Of a stretch of DNA of 6,768 nt, positions 1 to 6,520 are shown in pieces. Origin of the DNA: Deltaproteobacteria bacterium (GTDB lineage: Bacteria; SAR324; NAC60-12); contig DPLM01000005.1 in assembly GCA_003541985.1 (NCBI GenBank), forward strand, positions 1 to 6,768, in the 5' to 3' direction. The translations under genes were made by a program, and so were the position numbers. Every line of letters starts with the position of its first letter. Position 1 is the first letter of the stretch. The notes under the pieces are model-generated. The model did no database searches. It saw only the letters and a list, made by a program, of their open reading frames with translations, and was not told the origin of the DNA.

Positions 1-189
1 TTCCCAAAAGAAAAAGGCACCCCAGCCCGCTACAACTGGCAACACTCCTACCAGCAGAAAATTGGACACATCGATGCCCTCAAAAAAGTGCAATCGATTG
101 TCTTCAAAATTGACCACTAGGCTGGTGAAGATATGAAAAATCACCCACATACCTGAGAATGCAGCGAAGACAAAACGCTTTCCTGACAC
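1..189 (-). CDS. Membrane protein, N-terminal part (partial, runs off the left edge), unknown family
   Basis: An open frame of 63 codons runs from a GTG at 189 to the window edge without a stop. It begins MSGKRFVFAAF and shows two hydrophobic segments, about residues 5-26 (containing WVIFHIFTSLVV) and 43-62 (NFLLVGVLPVVAGWGAFFFW), separated by a charged loop NFEDNRLHFFEGID. This suggests two transmembrane helices with a basic N-terminus facing the cytoplasm and the loop outside. The start is supported by GGAGG 7 nt upstream and by a 1-nt overlap with the preceding stop codon. An ATG at residue 14 is a poorer alternative because it would cut the first helix. I do not recognise the family, and the size of the complete protein is unknown. 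Its coupling to the DNA methyltransferase gene suggests co-expression, not necessarily shared function. Confidence 0.7.
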   Translation of the reverse strand, partial: MSGKRFVFAAFSGMWVIFHIFTSLVVNFEDNRLHFFEGIDVSNFLLVGVLPVVAGWGAFFFWE

Positions 190-1466
190 TATTCTTCCTC
201 CTCCTCTTTTGGGACGGAAGTGGGCGGCCGGGCTTGCACTTGGTTTCTTAGCCAGATCAGGTGCTCCCAGCGACCACTTTCTCCGAAATCTTCTTTCAAT
301 TGCTCTTCGTAGACGGGACGGCGAACTGAAGCGGCACCTTCCACAGCCCAACCGACACTGTCCGCATATTTTTCAACATATTCCAGTGCATCTGTTTTGT
401 GACTTTGGTCTACCCAGTCTCCCAAGACCAAGAAGCAATGTCCACCTGATACCGTTACTTGCCGCATTTTCAGCATACACCTGCGAAACACTTCTTTCCA
501 CTGTGCGGCCGAATGTTGTCGTCGTGTGCCAATCTCTTTCAGCGCAAGTTCCTGAATGGAGAAGTGCAACCAGCGCAGCCGCAAGCGATGATGATCAAGG
601 TAGTCATAGGTTCCTGGATAGGGTGGACTAGTGATTAGACAATCGAATGGATCACAACCTTGTGGCAAGCTCAATTCCCGCACATCTTGCTGCCAGATTT
701 GTGGCCGTATTTTTGGGTCAGGAAGACGTCGACTCAACTCCTGCTGACGTTCCAGTACTTCTCGAGTTTTTCGATGCATCCACAAAGAGAAAGCTCCACG
801 TGGAAAGTTTCCTTTTTCCTTTTTTTCACTATCATTCCCTTCTTCAATGCGACGAGAAAACTTGCCAACCAGACTGGAAAAAACAAAGCGTAGGGTCTCT
901 CGATCTGGGCCTGGATAGAGTTGTTCCAGACAATCCGACCACTGCAGCATCTCGGCAAAAATATGGGGTTGGTAGTGTGTTTTCAGCGTAGACAAGTGGG
1001 GATGCTCGACTCGGATCTTGTCACGACGCCGTCTTTCAACCTCATTTTGGAGGAATTCCAAGGCGTTCCATAACATTACAGCATGCTTAGGCAGACGACC
1101 ACGGCAGCGTTCCCGGGCCACTAGTGCTGCGATTGGATTAATGTCATTTCCTGCGACCTTCCATCCCCGGCAGAGGCTCTCAACCAATAGCGTTCCCCCA
1201 CCCATGAAGGGATCGCATAATCGGGGTGGATGGTCTATGTGTTCATGTGCCAACCATTTCAGAATGGTACGAGGCAAGTTGGGATGGAAGCGAGCGGGAT
1301 AGGGATGTAATCCATGAGTCAAGGAATAGCCCTCACGTCCTTGGGGAGGGGTTCGAAGGGCATTCTCCAACATCCTTCCTTCACGTCCTTGGTGACGAGA
1401 CTCAAGGTTAGCTTGGGATGCAGAACGTCGAATGCGACGAAACTTTGGTTCAGCTTCAGTGGTCAT
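189..1466 (-). CDS. DNA methyltransferase (N4-cytosine / N6-adenine type), apparently orphan
   Basis: The 425-aa protein carries HGLHPYPARFHP (51-62), a signature of a family of site-specific DNA methyltransferases, then SAM motif I DPFMGGGTLLVE (85-96), an acidic GNDINP (106-111), and the catalytic motif TSPPYPGTYDY with SPPY at 280-283. SPPY is commonest in N4-cytosine enzymes, but N6-adenine cannot be excluded. Motif I precedes the catalytic motif with about 185 residues between, room for a target-recognition region. That spacer holds a charged insert (208-220) written with A-rich codons. The tail is five glutamates. The start ATG at 1466 lacks a good Shine-Dalgarno; an ATG at 1373 (Met32), preceded by AAGGAAGG, is a credible alternative because the conserved part begins near residue 47. 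No endonuclease gene is in the window. An RNA methyltransferase is a less likely alternative. Confidence 0.85.
   Translation of the reverse strand: MTTEAEPKFRRIRRSASQANLESRHQGREGRMLENALRTPPQGREGYSLTHGLHPYPARFHPNLPRTILKWLAHEHIDHPPRLCDPFMGGGTLLVESLCRGWKVAGNDINPIAALVARERCRGRLPKHAVMLWNALEFLQNEVERRRRDKIRVEHPHLSTLKTHYQPHIFAEMLQWSDCLEQLYPGPDRETLRFVFSSLVGKFSRRIEEGNDSEKKEKGNFPRGAFSLWMHRKTREVLERQQELSRRLPDPKIRPQIWQQDVRELSLPQGCDPFDCLITSPPYPGTYDYLDHHRLRLRWLHFSIQELALKEIGTRRQHSAAQWKEVFRRCMLKMRQVTVSGGHCFLVLGDWVDQSHKTDALEYVEKYADSVGWAVEGAASVRRPVYEEQLKEDFGESGRWEHLIWLRNQVQARPPTSVPKEEEEE
197..204 (-). promoter_or_regulatory. Ribosome binding site of the left-edge membrane gene, inside the DNA methyltransferase tail
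   Basis: GGAGGAGG on the minus strand falls within the GAG/GAA codons for the terminal glutamates of the DNA methyltransferase. The nearer GGAGG (197-201) is 7 nt from a GTG at 189, which itself overlaps the TAG stop by one base. This placement selects the GTG as the start of the next gene. Confidence 0.75.
1333..1392 (-). repeat. 12-nt direct repeat pair within the DNA methyltransferase N-terminus
   Basis: TCACGTCCTTGG (plus-strand sense) occurs at 1333-1344 and again at 1381-1392, exactly 48 nt (16 codons) apart and in the same reading frame. It encodes the repeated QGREG at residues 26-30 and 42-46. The repeat is directly visible. Because the spacing is a multiple of three, loss or gain of one unit would keep the frame. 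Confidence 0.7.
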
Positions 1467-1490
1467 TGGGTCTTGAGAAAGAGTTCTTGT

Positions 1491-1826
1491 TCAGGCACTA
1501 CCCGGATCACCAGCTTTCAAGGCGACTCGTCCTTCTGCATGTCCAAGGGCTTGGTAGGCATGATAGCGAGCCTGATTGCAGCGTTCGCACTCGCAGCCGA
1601 GTTCATTCTTCAGTAGGCCTTCTTCTTGAGATGCAAGTAGTTCACGCAGTGCTTCATAAAGTTTTGGTGCAGCGGCCAGTAAGTGTAGCGTGTTTCGCCA
1701 CTCTTCATCTTCTAGGGCAGGCAGTTCTAGAATAGTCGTTCCTTCCCTAGTACAAATCCGGAAGCAGTGGTGCTCGTGGTGATAGTGAAGTTCCCAGGGT
1801 CCAGGAAGGTACGCCGATTGGCTCAT
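1491..1826 (-). CDS. Small phage-type protein (PGPW / AAAP-x-L-x-EAL family-like), function unknown
   Basis: The 111-aa product has LPGPWELH near its start (7-14) and LHLLAAAPKLYEALREL (47-63) in the middle. That pair of features recalls a widespread family of small uncharacterised phage and prophage proteins that begin with TPGPW and carry an NARLIAAAPELLEAL-like helix; the match is from memory, not from a search. Between them lies a histidine-rich stretch (HYHHEHH, 14-20) and a short strand region. The C-terminal third has CECERC (Cys78, Cys80, Cys83), possibly metal-binding, followed by a helical ARYHAYQALGHAEG. No signal peptide or membrane segment is visible. It starts in the ATGA overlap with the upstream methyltransferase and ends 24 nt before the DNA methyltransferase, so it is almost certainly co-translated. 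Its biochemical role is unknown. Coding is supported by the tight packing and by the family-like motifs. Confidence 0.75.
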   Translation of the reverse strand: MSQSAYLPGPWELHYHHEHHCFRICTREGTTILELPALEDEEWRNTLHLLAAAPKLYEALRELLASQEEGLLKNELGCECERCNQARYHAYQALGHAEGRVALKAGDPGSA

Positions 1827-2668
1827 TCGGTCTTCTGCAGCAGTATCAGCCGATAGGACTTGTGCTGCGAGAAAGAGGCTCCACTCGTTCCTCCAGAGAA
1901 GTACTTGCGATGGATCTTCTCAATTTTCTTGCGGTAGATTTTGGAAACACTCCAGGCCAACCAGGCCGCATTGCTGCGGGTGTAGTAGGCAACGGCATTC
2001 CAGATCGGTTGAACAACCTCACGGAGAAGGCTATCCATCAGATCTAGAGAAGGAGCAGTTTCTTTGGTGATGTCTTGATCTAATAAGATTTGTAGAGGAT
2101 ATCCACCAAGCAAACGATAGAAATTTTCCAATCGATGGCCACCACTGATCGGACTCCTCGTGTCGGCAGGAATTTTGAAAAAATCACAGATCAGTAGATG
2201 CCCTGAAGGGTTCAGGCGAGCCAGTGTTTCTTCTAATGCTGCCTCAAGGTGGAGGTACTGGAAGCTCTCACTGCAGAGGACCAGATCGTACTTTCGATCC
2301 GTCTTCAGGTCTTCGTATCGACATTCAAAGATCGTCACGTCCGCCCCCAGCAAACCTCGAGCGTAATTCGTCAGGTAGGGACTAGGCGAAACACAGTCAA
2401 CCTCGTAACCACTCTCGATCATCTTTTGAGCAAACTTCCCAGAACCACAGCCAACATCCAGAATACGTTTAACTCCCTTTGGAATTGTCTCTAGCAACAA
2501 GTTGGCATAATTTTCTTGAGCCTGTAGCACATTGGCAGGTTCGACGCTCAGTTCTGGCGTCCAGAAACCATAGTGCAGGTACTCCGTCTTGTAGAAGTGA
2601 CGAGCGACTGCAAGACCAACGTCCAGTCCAATTTCTTTAAGTTCAACCTTAGGCGCTTGGGGTTCCAT
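1823..2668 (-). CDS. Class I SAM-dependent methyltransferase (small-molecule type, substrate unknown)
   Basis: The 281-aa protein is a Rossmann-fold methyltransferase. An N-terminal helical cap has TEYLHYGFW (28-36), a motif like those before the fold in cyclopropane-synthase and tocopherol-methyltransferase relatives. SAM motif I is ILDVGCGSGKF (69-79); strand 2 ends in VSPSPYL (93-99), where a serine replaces the usual acidic residue, as in the 'LSP' variants of that group. Later come the acidic FECRYEDL, YDLVLCSESFQYL (strand 4) and GHLLICDFFK (strand 5). The C-terminus (YFSGG followed by SYRLILLQK) resembles type-11 methyltransferases. No signal peptide or membrane segment is seen. The ATG is the only start available after an in-frame TGA in the upstream hairpin, though no good Shine-Dalgarno precedes it. 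The stop overlaps the next start (ATGA). A small-molecule, lipid or quinone substrate is likely; the specific one cannot be read. Confidence 0.85.
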   Translation of the reverse strand: MEPQAPKVELKEIGLDVGLAVARHFYKTEYLHYGFWTPELSVEPANVLQAQENYANLLLETIPKGVKRILDVGCGSGKFAQKMIESGYEVDCVSPSPYLTNYARGLLGADVTIFECRYEDLKTDRKYDLVLCSESFQYLHLEAALEETLARLNPSGHLLICDFFKIPADTRSPISGGHRLENFYRLLGGYPLQILLDQDITKETAPSLDLMDSLLREVVQPIWNAVAYYTRSNAAWLAWSVSKIYRKKIEKIHRKYFSGGTSGASFSQHKSYRLILLQKTE

Positions 2669-2679
2669 GGTGGCTTGGT

Positions 2680-2707
2680 AAAGATGGAAGGCTGGTCAAC
2701 AGCCTTC
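2680..2707 (-). terminator. Hairpin after gap, possible weak intrinsic terminator
   Basis: On the minus strand GAAGGCTG and CAGCCTTC form a perfect 8-bp stem around the loop TTGAC, 14 nt past the gap stop codon. The stem is followed by CATCTTT, a short and impure T tract. It lies in the 53-nt space between gap and the methyltransferase gene, where the coding logic changes from sugar phosphate metabolism to methyltransferases. It may terminate part of the transcription while letting some continue. The structure is seen; the terminator role is inferred because the T tract is weak. Confidence 0.45.
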
Positions 2708-2721
2708 ATACGGTAGGAAGA

Positions 2722-3729
2722 TCAGCCCTGTTGGGCCATGTAGCGAATCAGATCAAGAACACGATTGGAGTAGCCAATCTCGTTGTCGTACCAGGAGACT
2801 AGCTTGAAGAAGCGATCACTAATGCCAATTCCAGCAGTTGCATCAAAGATGGAGGAACGAGCATCGCCTATAAAATCAGAGGATACCACCTGGTCCTCAG
2901 TGTATCCTAGAATACCCTGCATGCTGCCTACTGCAGCAGCTTTCATAGCAGAGCAAATCTCTTCGTAGGAAGTAGCCTTTTCCGTGCGCACTGTTAAGTC
3001 AACCACTGAGACGTTGGCGGTTGGTACTCGAAAGGCCATTCCGGTCAGCTTACCTTTAACCTCAGGGATACAAAGCCCTACTGCTTTGGCAGCCCCAGTG
3101 CTTGAAGGAATTATGTTTTGGAAACCTCCTCTTCCTCCGCGCCAGTCTTTCAATGAGGGACCGTCAACTGTTTTCTGAGTCGCCGTGACCGCGTGTACCG
3201 TTGTCATTAATCCTTCCTCAATCCCATAGTTGTCTAGGACAACCTTGATAATAGGCGCTAAGCAGTTGGTGGTGCAGGAAGCATTGGAAACTACGTGATC
3301 ACTGCTCGGATCGTAGTCGTTATGATTAACACCCATTACCAGGGTTTTCAGGTCACCCTTTGCAGGCGCTGAGATTACGACTTTCTTAGCTCCAGCTTGG
3401 AAATGCCCTCCTACTGTCTCAGCATTGGTGAAGAGGCCTGTTGATTCAATTACGTAATCAACACCTAAATCTCCCCAGCCAAGATCAGCCGGGTTTCGCT
3501 CCGCTTTACATTGGATGGCTTTGTCATTGATCCGCAGATGGTTACCGTCAGAATTGACTTCGCCCTGAAAGCTTCCATGAGTCGAATCGTATTTGAACAT
3601 GTAGGCTAGGTTTTCTGAAGGGAGCAGATCATTGATTGCTACAAATTCAAGGTTCGGATCATTTGTACCTGCTCGGACGACCATGCGCCCAATTCTTCCA
3701 AATCCGTTAATACCAATACGAATCGCCAT
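2722..3729 (-). CDS. gap: Glyceraldehyde-3-phosphate dehydrogenase, type I
   Basis: This cytoplasmic homotetrameric enzyme reversibly oxidises and phosphorylates glyceraldehyde-3-phosphate to 1,3-bisphosphoglycerate. The 335-aa protein has the full family layout: a Rossmann-fold start GINGFGRIGR (6-15); Asp34 in VAINDLL, the residue that usually favours NAD over NADP; STGLF at 96-100; the active-site block SNASCTTNC with the nucleophile Cys152; His179 in TTVHAVTATQ; then DWRGGRG, IIPSSTGAAKAVG, GKLTGMAFRVPT and the C-terminal WYDNEIGYSNR. It resembles GapA of E. coli more than the NADP-linked plastid type or the GapN type. NAD preference is an inference from Asp34. It lies last in the tkt-rpiA-gap set, so it could serve glycolysis, gluconeogenesis or carbon fixation; no pgk follows, as is common elsewhere. 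A hairpin follows the stop codon. Confidence 0.97.
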   Translation of the reverse strand: MAIRIGINGFGRIGRMVVRAGTNDPNLEFVAINDLLPSENLAYMFKYDSTHGSFQGEVNSDGNHLRINDKAIQCKAERNPADLGWGDLGVDYVIESTGLFTNAETVGGHFQAGAKKVVISAPAKGDLKTLVMGVNHNDYDPSSDHVVSNASCTTNCLAPIIKVVLDNYGIEEGLMTTVHAVTATQKTVDGPSLKDWRGGRGGFQNIIPSSTGAAKAVGLCIPEVKGKLTGMAFRVPTANVSVVDLTVRTEKATSYEEICSAMKAAAVGSMQGILGYTEDQVVSSDFIGDARSSIFDATAGIGISDRFFKLVSWYDNEIGYSNRVLDLIRYMAQQG

Positions 3730-3735
3730 GGACTT

Positions 3736-3739
3736 CTCC
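3736..3739 (-). promoter_or_regulatory. Ribosome binding site of gap
   Basis: GGAG (within CTGGAGAAG) ends 6 nt before the ATG at 3729. It is the clearest Shine-Dalgarno in this half of the window, consistent with high expression of a central glycolytic enzyme and with independent initiation rather than coupling to rpiA. Confidence 0.75.
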
Positions 3740-3766
3740 AGTTCTTAGATACTTACAGAGGATGAA

Positions 3767-4444
3767 TCAATTTTTACGTTTTTCGGTAATGCCATCAGGA
3801 CTACCTATGATGAGTCGTTCCGTCATGTCCACAAAAAGACCGTTCTCAACCACTCCGGGCAACTGATTCAGCTGTTGGTTGAGCTCAGAGGCATCTTTTA
3901 TTCGTGACAGGTTACAATCGATGATGTAGTGATTTTGATCTGTGACAAAAGGCTTTCCTTCTCGTTGGCGCAGATTCGAAACCCCTCCAAATTGTTCTAA
4001 TTGTCGCCTAGTGACTTCCCACCCGAAAGGAATCACCTCTACTGCTACAGGGAAAGCTCCGAGGTAGTCAACACATTTGCAGACATCTACCATGATGATG
4101 CGTTCACGAGCTGCTGAAGCAACAATCTTCTCTCGGAGCAAGGCCCCACCTCCTCCTTTGATCAGATTCAGCTCTGGGTCCACCTCATCTGCCCCATCCA
4201 AGCAAAGGTCAAGTACTGGTTGCTCTTCGAGGGTAGTCAGAGGAACACCTTCCGCTAAAGCAAGTTGTCGTGTTGCCTCGGAGGTTGGTACTCCCTGAAT
4301 ACGCATGCCCTGGCGGACTCGCTCACCAAGGATTTGTAACAGATAACTGGCCGTCGTTCCGGTTCCCAACCCAAGTATCATTCCATCAGTGATCAATTCT
4401 GCTGCTGCTGCCGCTGCACGTTGCTTGTTGTTAGATGACACCAT
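3767..4444 (-). CDS. rpiA: Ribose-5-phosphate isomerase A
   Basis: RpiA reversibly converts ribose-5-phosphate and ribulose-5-phosphate without a metal cofactor, in the non-oxidative pentose phosphate pathway and the Calvin cycle. At 225 aa it matches the usual 215-235. Visible family motifs are GLGTGTTAS (25-33, phosphate-binding loop), PTSEAT (53-58), the DGADEVDP segment (83-90) and KGGGGALLREK (96-106), in which Glu105 corresponds to the catalytic base (Glu103 in E. coli). The N-terminus has a run of six alanines in the first helix, and the short tail is basic (EKRKN). The start ATG lies inside the end of tkt: ATGGTGTCATCTAA is shared, a 14-nt overlap in a different frame. Only a weak AGAAG precedes the start, consistent with re-initiation after tkt. 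A GTG one codon later is an alternative start. The gap gene follows after 37 nt. Confidence 0.96.
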   Translation of the reverse strand: MVSSNNKQRAAAAAAELITDGMILGLGTGTTASYLLQILGERVRQGMRIQGVPTSEATRQLALAEGVPLTTLEEQPVLDLCLDGADEVDPELNLIKGGGGALLREKIVASAARERIIMVDVCKCVDYLGAFPVAVEVIPFGWEVTRRQLEQFGGVSNLRQREGKPFVTDQNHYIIDCNLSRIKDASELNQQLNQLPGVVENGLFVDMTERLIIGSPDGITEKRKN

Positions 4445-6509
4445 CTTCTTTTAACCATTCAATCAGGGTGTCACGAAGTTGTTCTGGCTCAAAACCAAAC
4501 TGTTTGCGGAGTTCTTTCTCTGGTGCGGAAGCACCAAAATCACTGTATCCCAGAAGATAGTCTGCGTACTTGCGCCACGGTCCTTCACTACCAGCTTCGA
4601 TTGAAACCACCAATGAATCTGCAGGAAACAAGTAGTCTTGTAAGCTCGGGTCTTCGTATTCCATTGCCTCAATGCAGGGCATCGACACATGGCGAGTCGG
4701 GATTCCAAGCTGCTGAAGTTCTAAGCGTAGTTGCTGGGTTGCTCCACCTTCAGAACCTGTCGAAATTAAAACCAGACCGGGACAGTCTGGATTTTTCAAA
4801 GAGTAGGCTGTCTTCTCATCCAGTTCATAAGAAAAATCTTGAACAATGTAAGCACCACGGAGCATATCTCGCGGATCAAAGTCGTCCATTCGCTCCAGTA
4901 CTGTTGTCTTCTGACGAGTCAACAAGATTGCAGCAGGAGTAAACACATGATCACGACCAAGCGCGTAGGCCCATGCTGCAGCAGTCTCTAGAGCATCTGA
5001 TGGACGCCAAACTTCTAATTCAGGAATCAGACGCAGTGCCCACGCATGCTCGATTGGTTGATGCGTTGGTCCATCTTCTCCAACAGCGTATGAATCATGG
5101 GTGAACACAAAAATTGATGAAATCCTAGAGAGCGCTGCCAGACGCAGAGGAGGGCGCATATAGTCGGAGAAGACCAGAAAGGTCGAACCGAAAACCTGAA
5201 ATCCTCCGAACAAGGAAATCCCATTGACGATTGAACCCATAGCATGCTCACGAATTCCAAAGTGGATATTTCGTCCAGAGAAAGAAGGGTCGGGCAGCAC
5301 TTGACTGTCTAGGGAAGCTGGAATAATGCTCTGGGCGTTCTTAATCAGTGTCTTGGTACTAGGTTCAAGATCGGCAGAACCTCCAACTAGACCGGGAAGC
5401 AGCTTGGCCGCCTGTTGAATCACCAATCCGGAAAGTGATCTTGTTGCGTCTACTTTGTCAGCTACTGCAGGGATCAATTCTTCGAGTAGTTGATCCTCGC
5501 CGTAGGGAGGCTCCCAGTGTTGGTTCCAGATTCTAGCTTTTTCTGGATGAGCGGATTGCCACTGACTAAAGAGTTCCTGCCATTGGTCGTATTCTTCAAT
5601 GTTTTCCGCCTTCCGGTTAGAGAAAACTTCCCGAACTTCATCTGGCACACAGAAGCGTTCACTATGCTCCCAACCAAGTGCCTCTCTCGTGGAAGCTAAC
5701 TCCTCATCACCCAGTGGGGAGCCATGAATATCGGACGTCCCTTGTTTGTTCGGAGAGCCTTTACCGATAGTGGTTTTAGCAATAATTAGAGACGGCTTGC
5801 CCCCCTCAACTCGCGCAGACTCAACAGCTTGTACAATTTGATCGTGATCGTGTCCATTGCAATGTTGAACATGCCATCCATAGGCTTCAAAACGCTGTCC
5901 AACATTTTCACTCATTGATAAGCGGGCATCTCCTGCGATAGTGATCTGATTGCTATCATAGATCGCAATCAGGTTCCCCAGACCCAAGTGCCCTGCCAAG
6001 GCAGCAGATTCTGCAGAAACACCTTCCTGCAGGTCTCCATCGCTACAAAGGACATAGATGTTAGCTGTGATTATAGGGAAGTCTTGATCGTTGAAGCGCG
6101 CAGTGTGCATTTTGGCAGCTAATGCCATCCCTACCCCATTGCTAAACCCTGCGCCCAGTGGCCCCGTTGTGCATTCCACACCATCTGTCAGTCGAAACTC
6201 TGGATGTCCAGGTGTTCGACTGTCCAACTGGCGAAACTGCTTCAGTTCTTCCATCGGCAAATCATAACCGGCTAAGTGCAGCATCGCGTAAAGCAAAGCC
6301 GAGGCATGGCCTGCGGAAAGGACGAACCGGTCTCGATTCACCCAGTCTGGCTGATCAGGATTGTAGCGCAGAAACTCCGTCCACAGCGCTAGGGTAATAT
6401 CAGCTAAGCCCATCGGTGCACCGGGGTGTCCGCTGTTGGCGGACTGTACCATATCTGCAGCTAAGAGCCGTATAGTGTTTACACACTGTTCCCGAAGTTG
6501 GGCTTGCAT
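4431..6509 (-). CDS. tkt: Transketolase
   Basis: Transketolase is a cytoplasmic, thiamine-diphosphate-dependent enzyme that moves two-carbon ketol units between sugar phosphates (xylulose-5-P, ribose-5-P, sedoheptulose-7-P, erythrose-4-P, glyceraldehyde-3-P). The protein is 692 aa, a normal length for the full two-chain-equivalent form. The N-terminal pyrophosphate-binding domain shows SANSGHPGAPMG (His28), SAGHAS (His68), PGHPE (His102) and the cofactor motif SDGDLQEGVS at 156-165, with SDG replacing the commoner GDG as in many bacterial homologues. The pyrimidine-binding domain shows GIREHAM with the cofactor-activating Glu421, the FGSTFLVFSDYMR block at 440-452, THDS (His471) and GEDGPTHQP (His483). 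A C-terminal domain follows to about residue 692. Start chosen from the GGAG 7 nt upstream. Its 3' end overlaps rpiA by 14 nt, so the two pentose phosphate genes are probably translationally coupled. All expected catalytic residues appear intact. Confidence 0.97.
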   Translation of the reverse strand: MQAQLREQCVNTIRLLAADMVQSANSGHPGAPMGLADITLALWTEFLRYNPDQPDWVNRDRFVLSAGHASALLYAMLHLAGYDLPMEELKQFRQLDSRTPGHPEFRLTDGVECTTGPLGAGFSNGVGMALAAKMHTARFNDQDFPIITANIYVLCSDGDLQEGVSAESAALAGHLGLGNLIAIYDSNQITIAGDARLSMSENVGQRFEAYGWHVQHCNGHDHDQIVQAVESARVEGGKPSLIIAKTTIGKGSPNKQGTSDIHGSPLGDEELASTREALGWEHSERFCVPDEVREVFSNRKAENIEEYDQWQELFSQWQSAHPEKARIWNQHWEPPYGEDQLLEELIPAVADKVDATRSLSGLVIQQAAKLLPGLVGGSADLEPSTKTLIKNAQSIIPASLDSQVLPDPSFSGRNIHFGIREHAMGSIVNGISLFGGFQVFGSTFLVFSDYMRPPLRLAALSRISSIFVFTHDSYAVGEDGPTHQPIEHAWALRLIPELEVWRPSDALETAAAWAYALGRDHVFTPAAILLTRQKTTVLERMDDFDPRDMLRGAYIVQDFSYELDEKTAYSLKNPDCPGLVLISTGSEGGATQQLRLELQQLGIPTRHVSMPCIEAMEYEDPSLQDYLFPADSLVVSIEAGSEGPWRKYADYLLGYSDFGASAPEKELRKQFGFEPEQLRDTLIEWLKEDGVI

Positions 6510-6516
6510 GCAGAGT

Positions 6517-6520
6517 CTCC
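6517..6520 (-). promoter_or_regulatory. Ribosome binding site of tkt (decides the start)
   Basis: GGAG lies 7 nt upstream of the ATG at 6509. This supports that ATG over an in-frame TTG at 6530, which has no Shine-Dalgarno sequence and would add seven residues (MLYWRLC) not typical of the transketolase N-terminus. Confidence 0.8.

Noticed and set aside
209..991. Plus-strand open frames of 140 and 114 codons opposite the DNA methyltransferase gene
   Set aside because: They lie antisense to a gene with clear catalytic motifs, show no recognisable domain and break at each other's ends; they are shadow frames.
1418..1735. Plus-strand 105-codon frame opposite the small phage-type protein gene
   Set aside because: It overlaps two minus-strand genes, has no ribosome binding site or family motif, and the minus-strand frame has motif support and tight operon spacing.
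2671..2699. TTGACC in the post-gap hairpin as a -35 box
   Set aside because: No -10-like hexamer occurs 16-18 nt downstream (the sequence there is AAGCCA).
4523..4942. Plus-strand 139-codon frame opposite the C-terminal part of tkt
   Set aside because: It is antisense to conserved transketolase sequence, has low-complexity composition and no recognisable motif.
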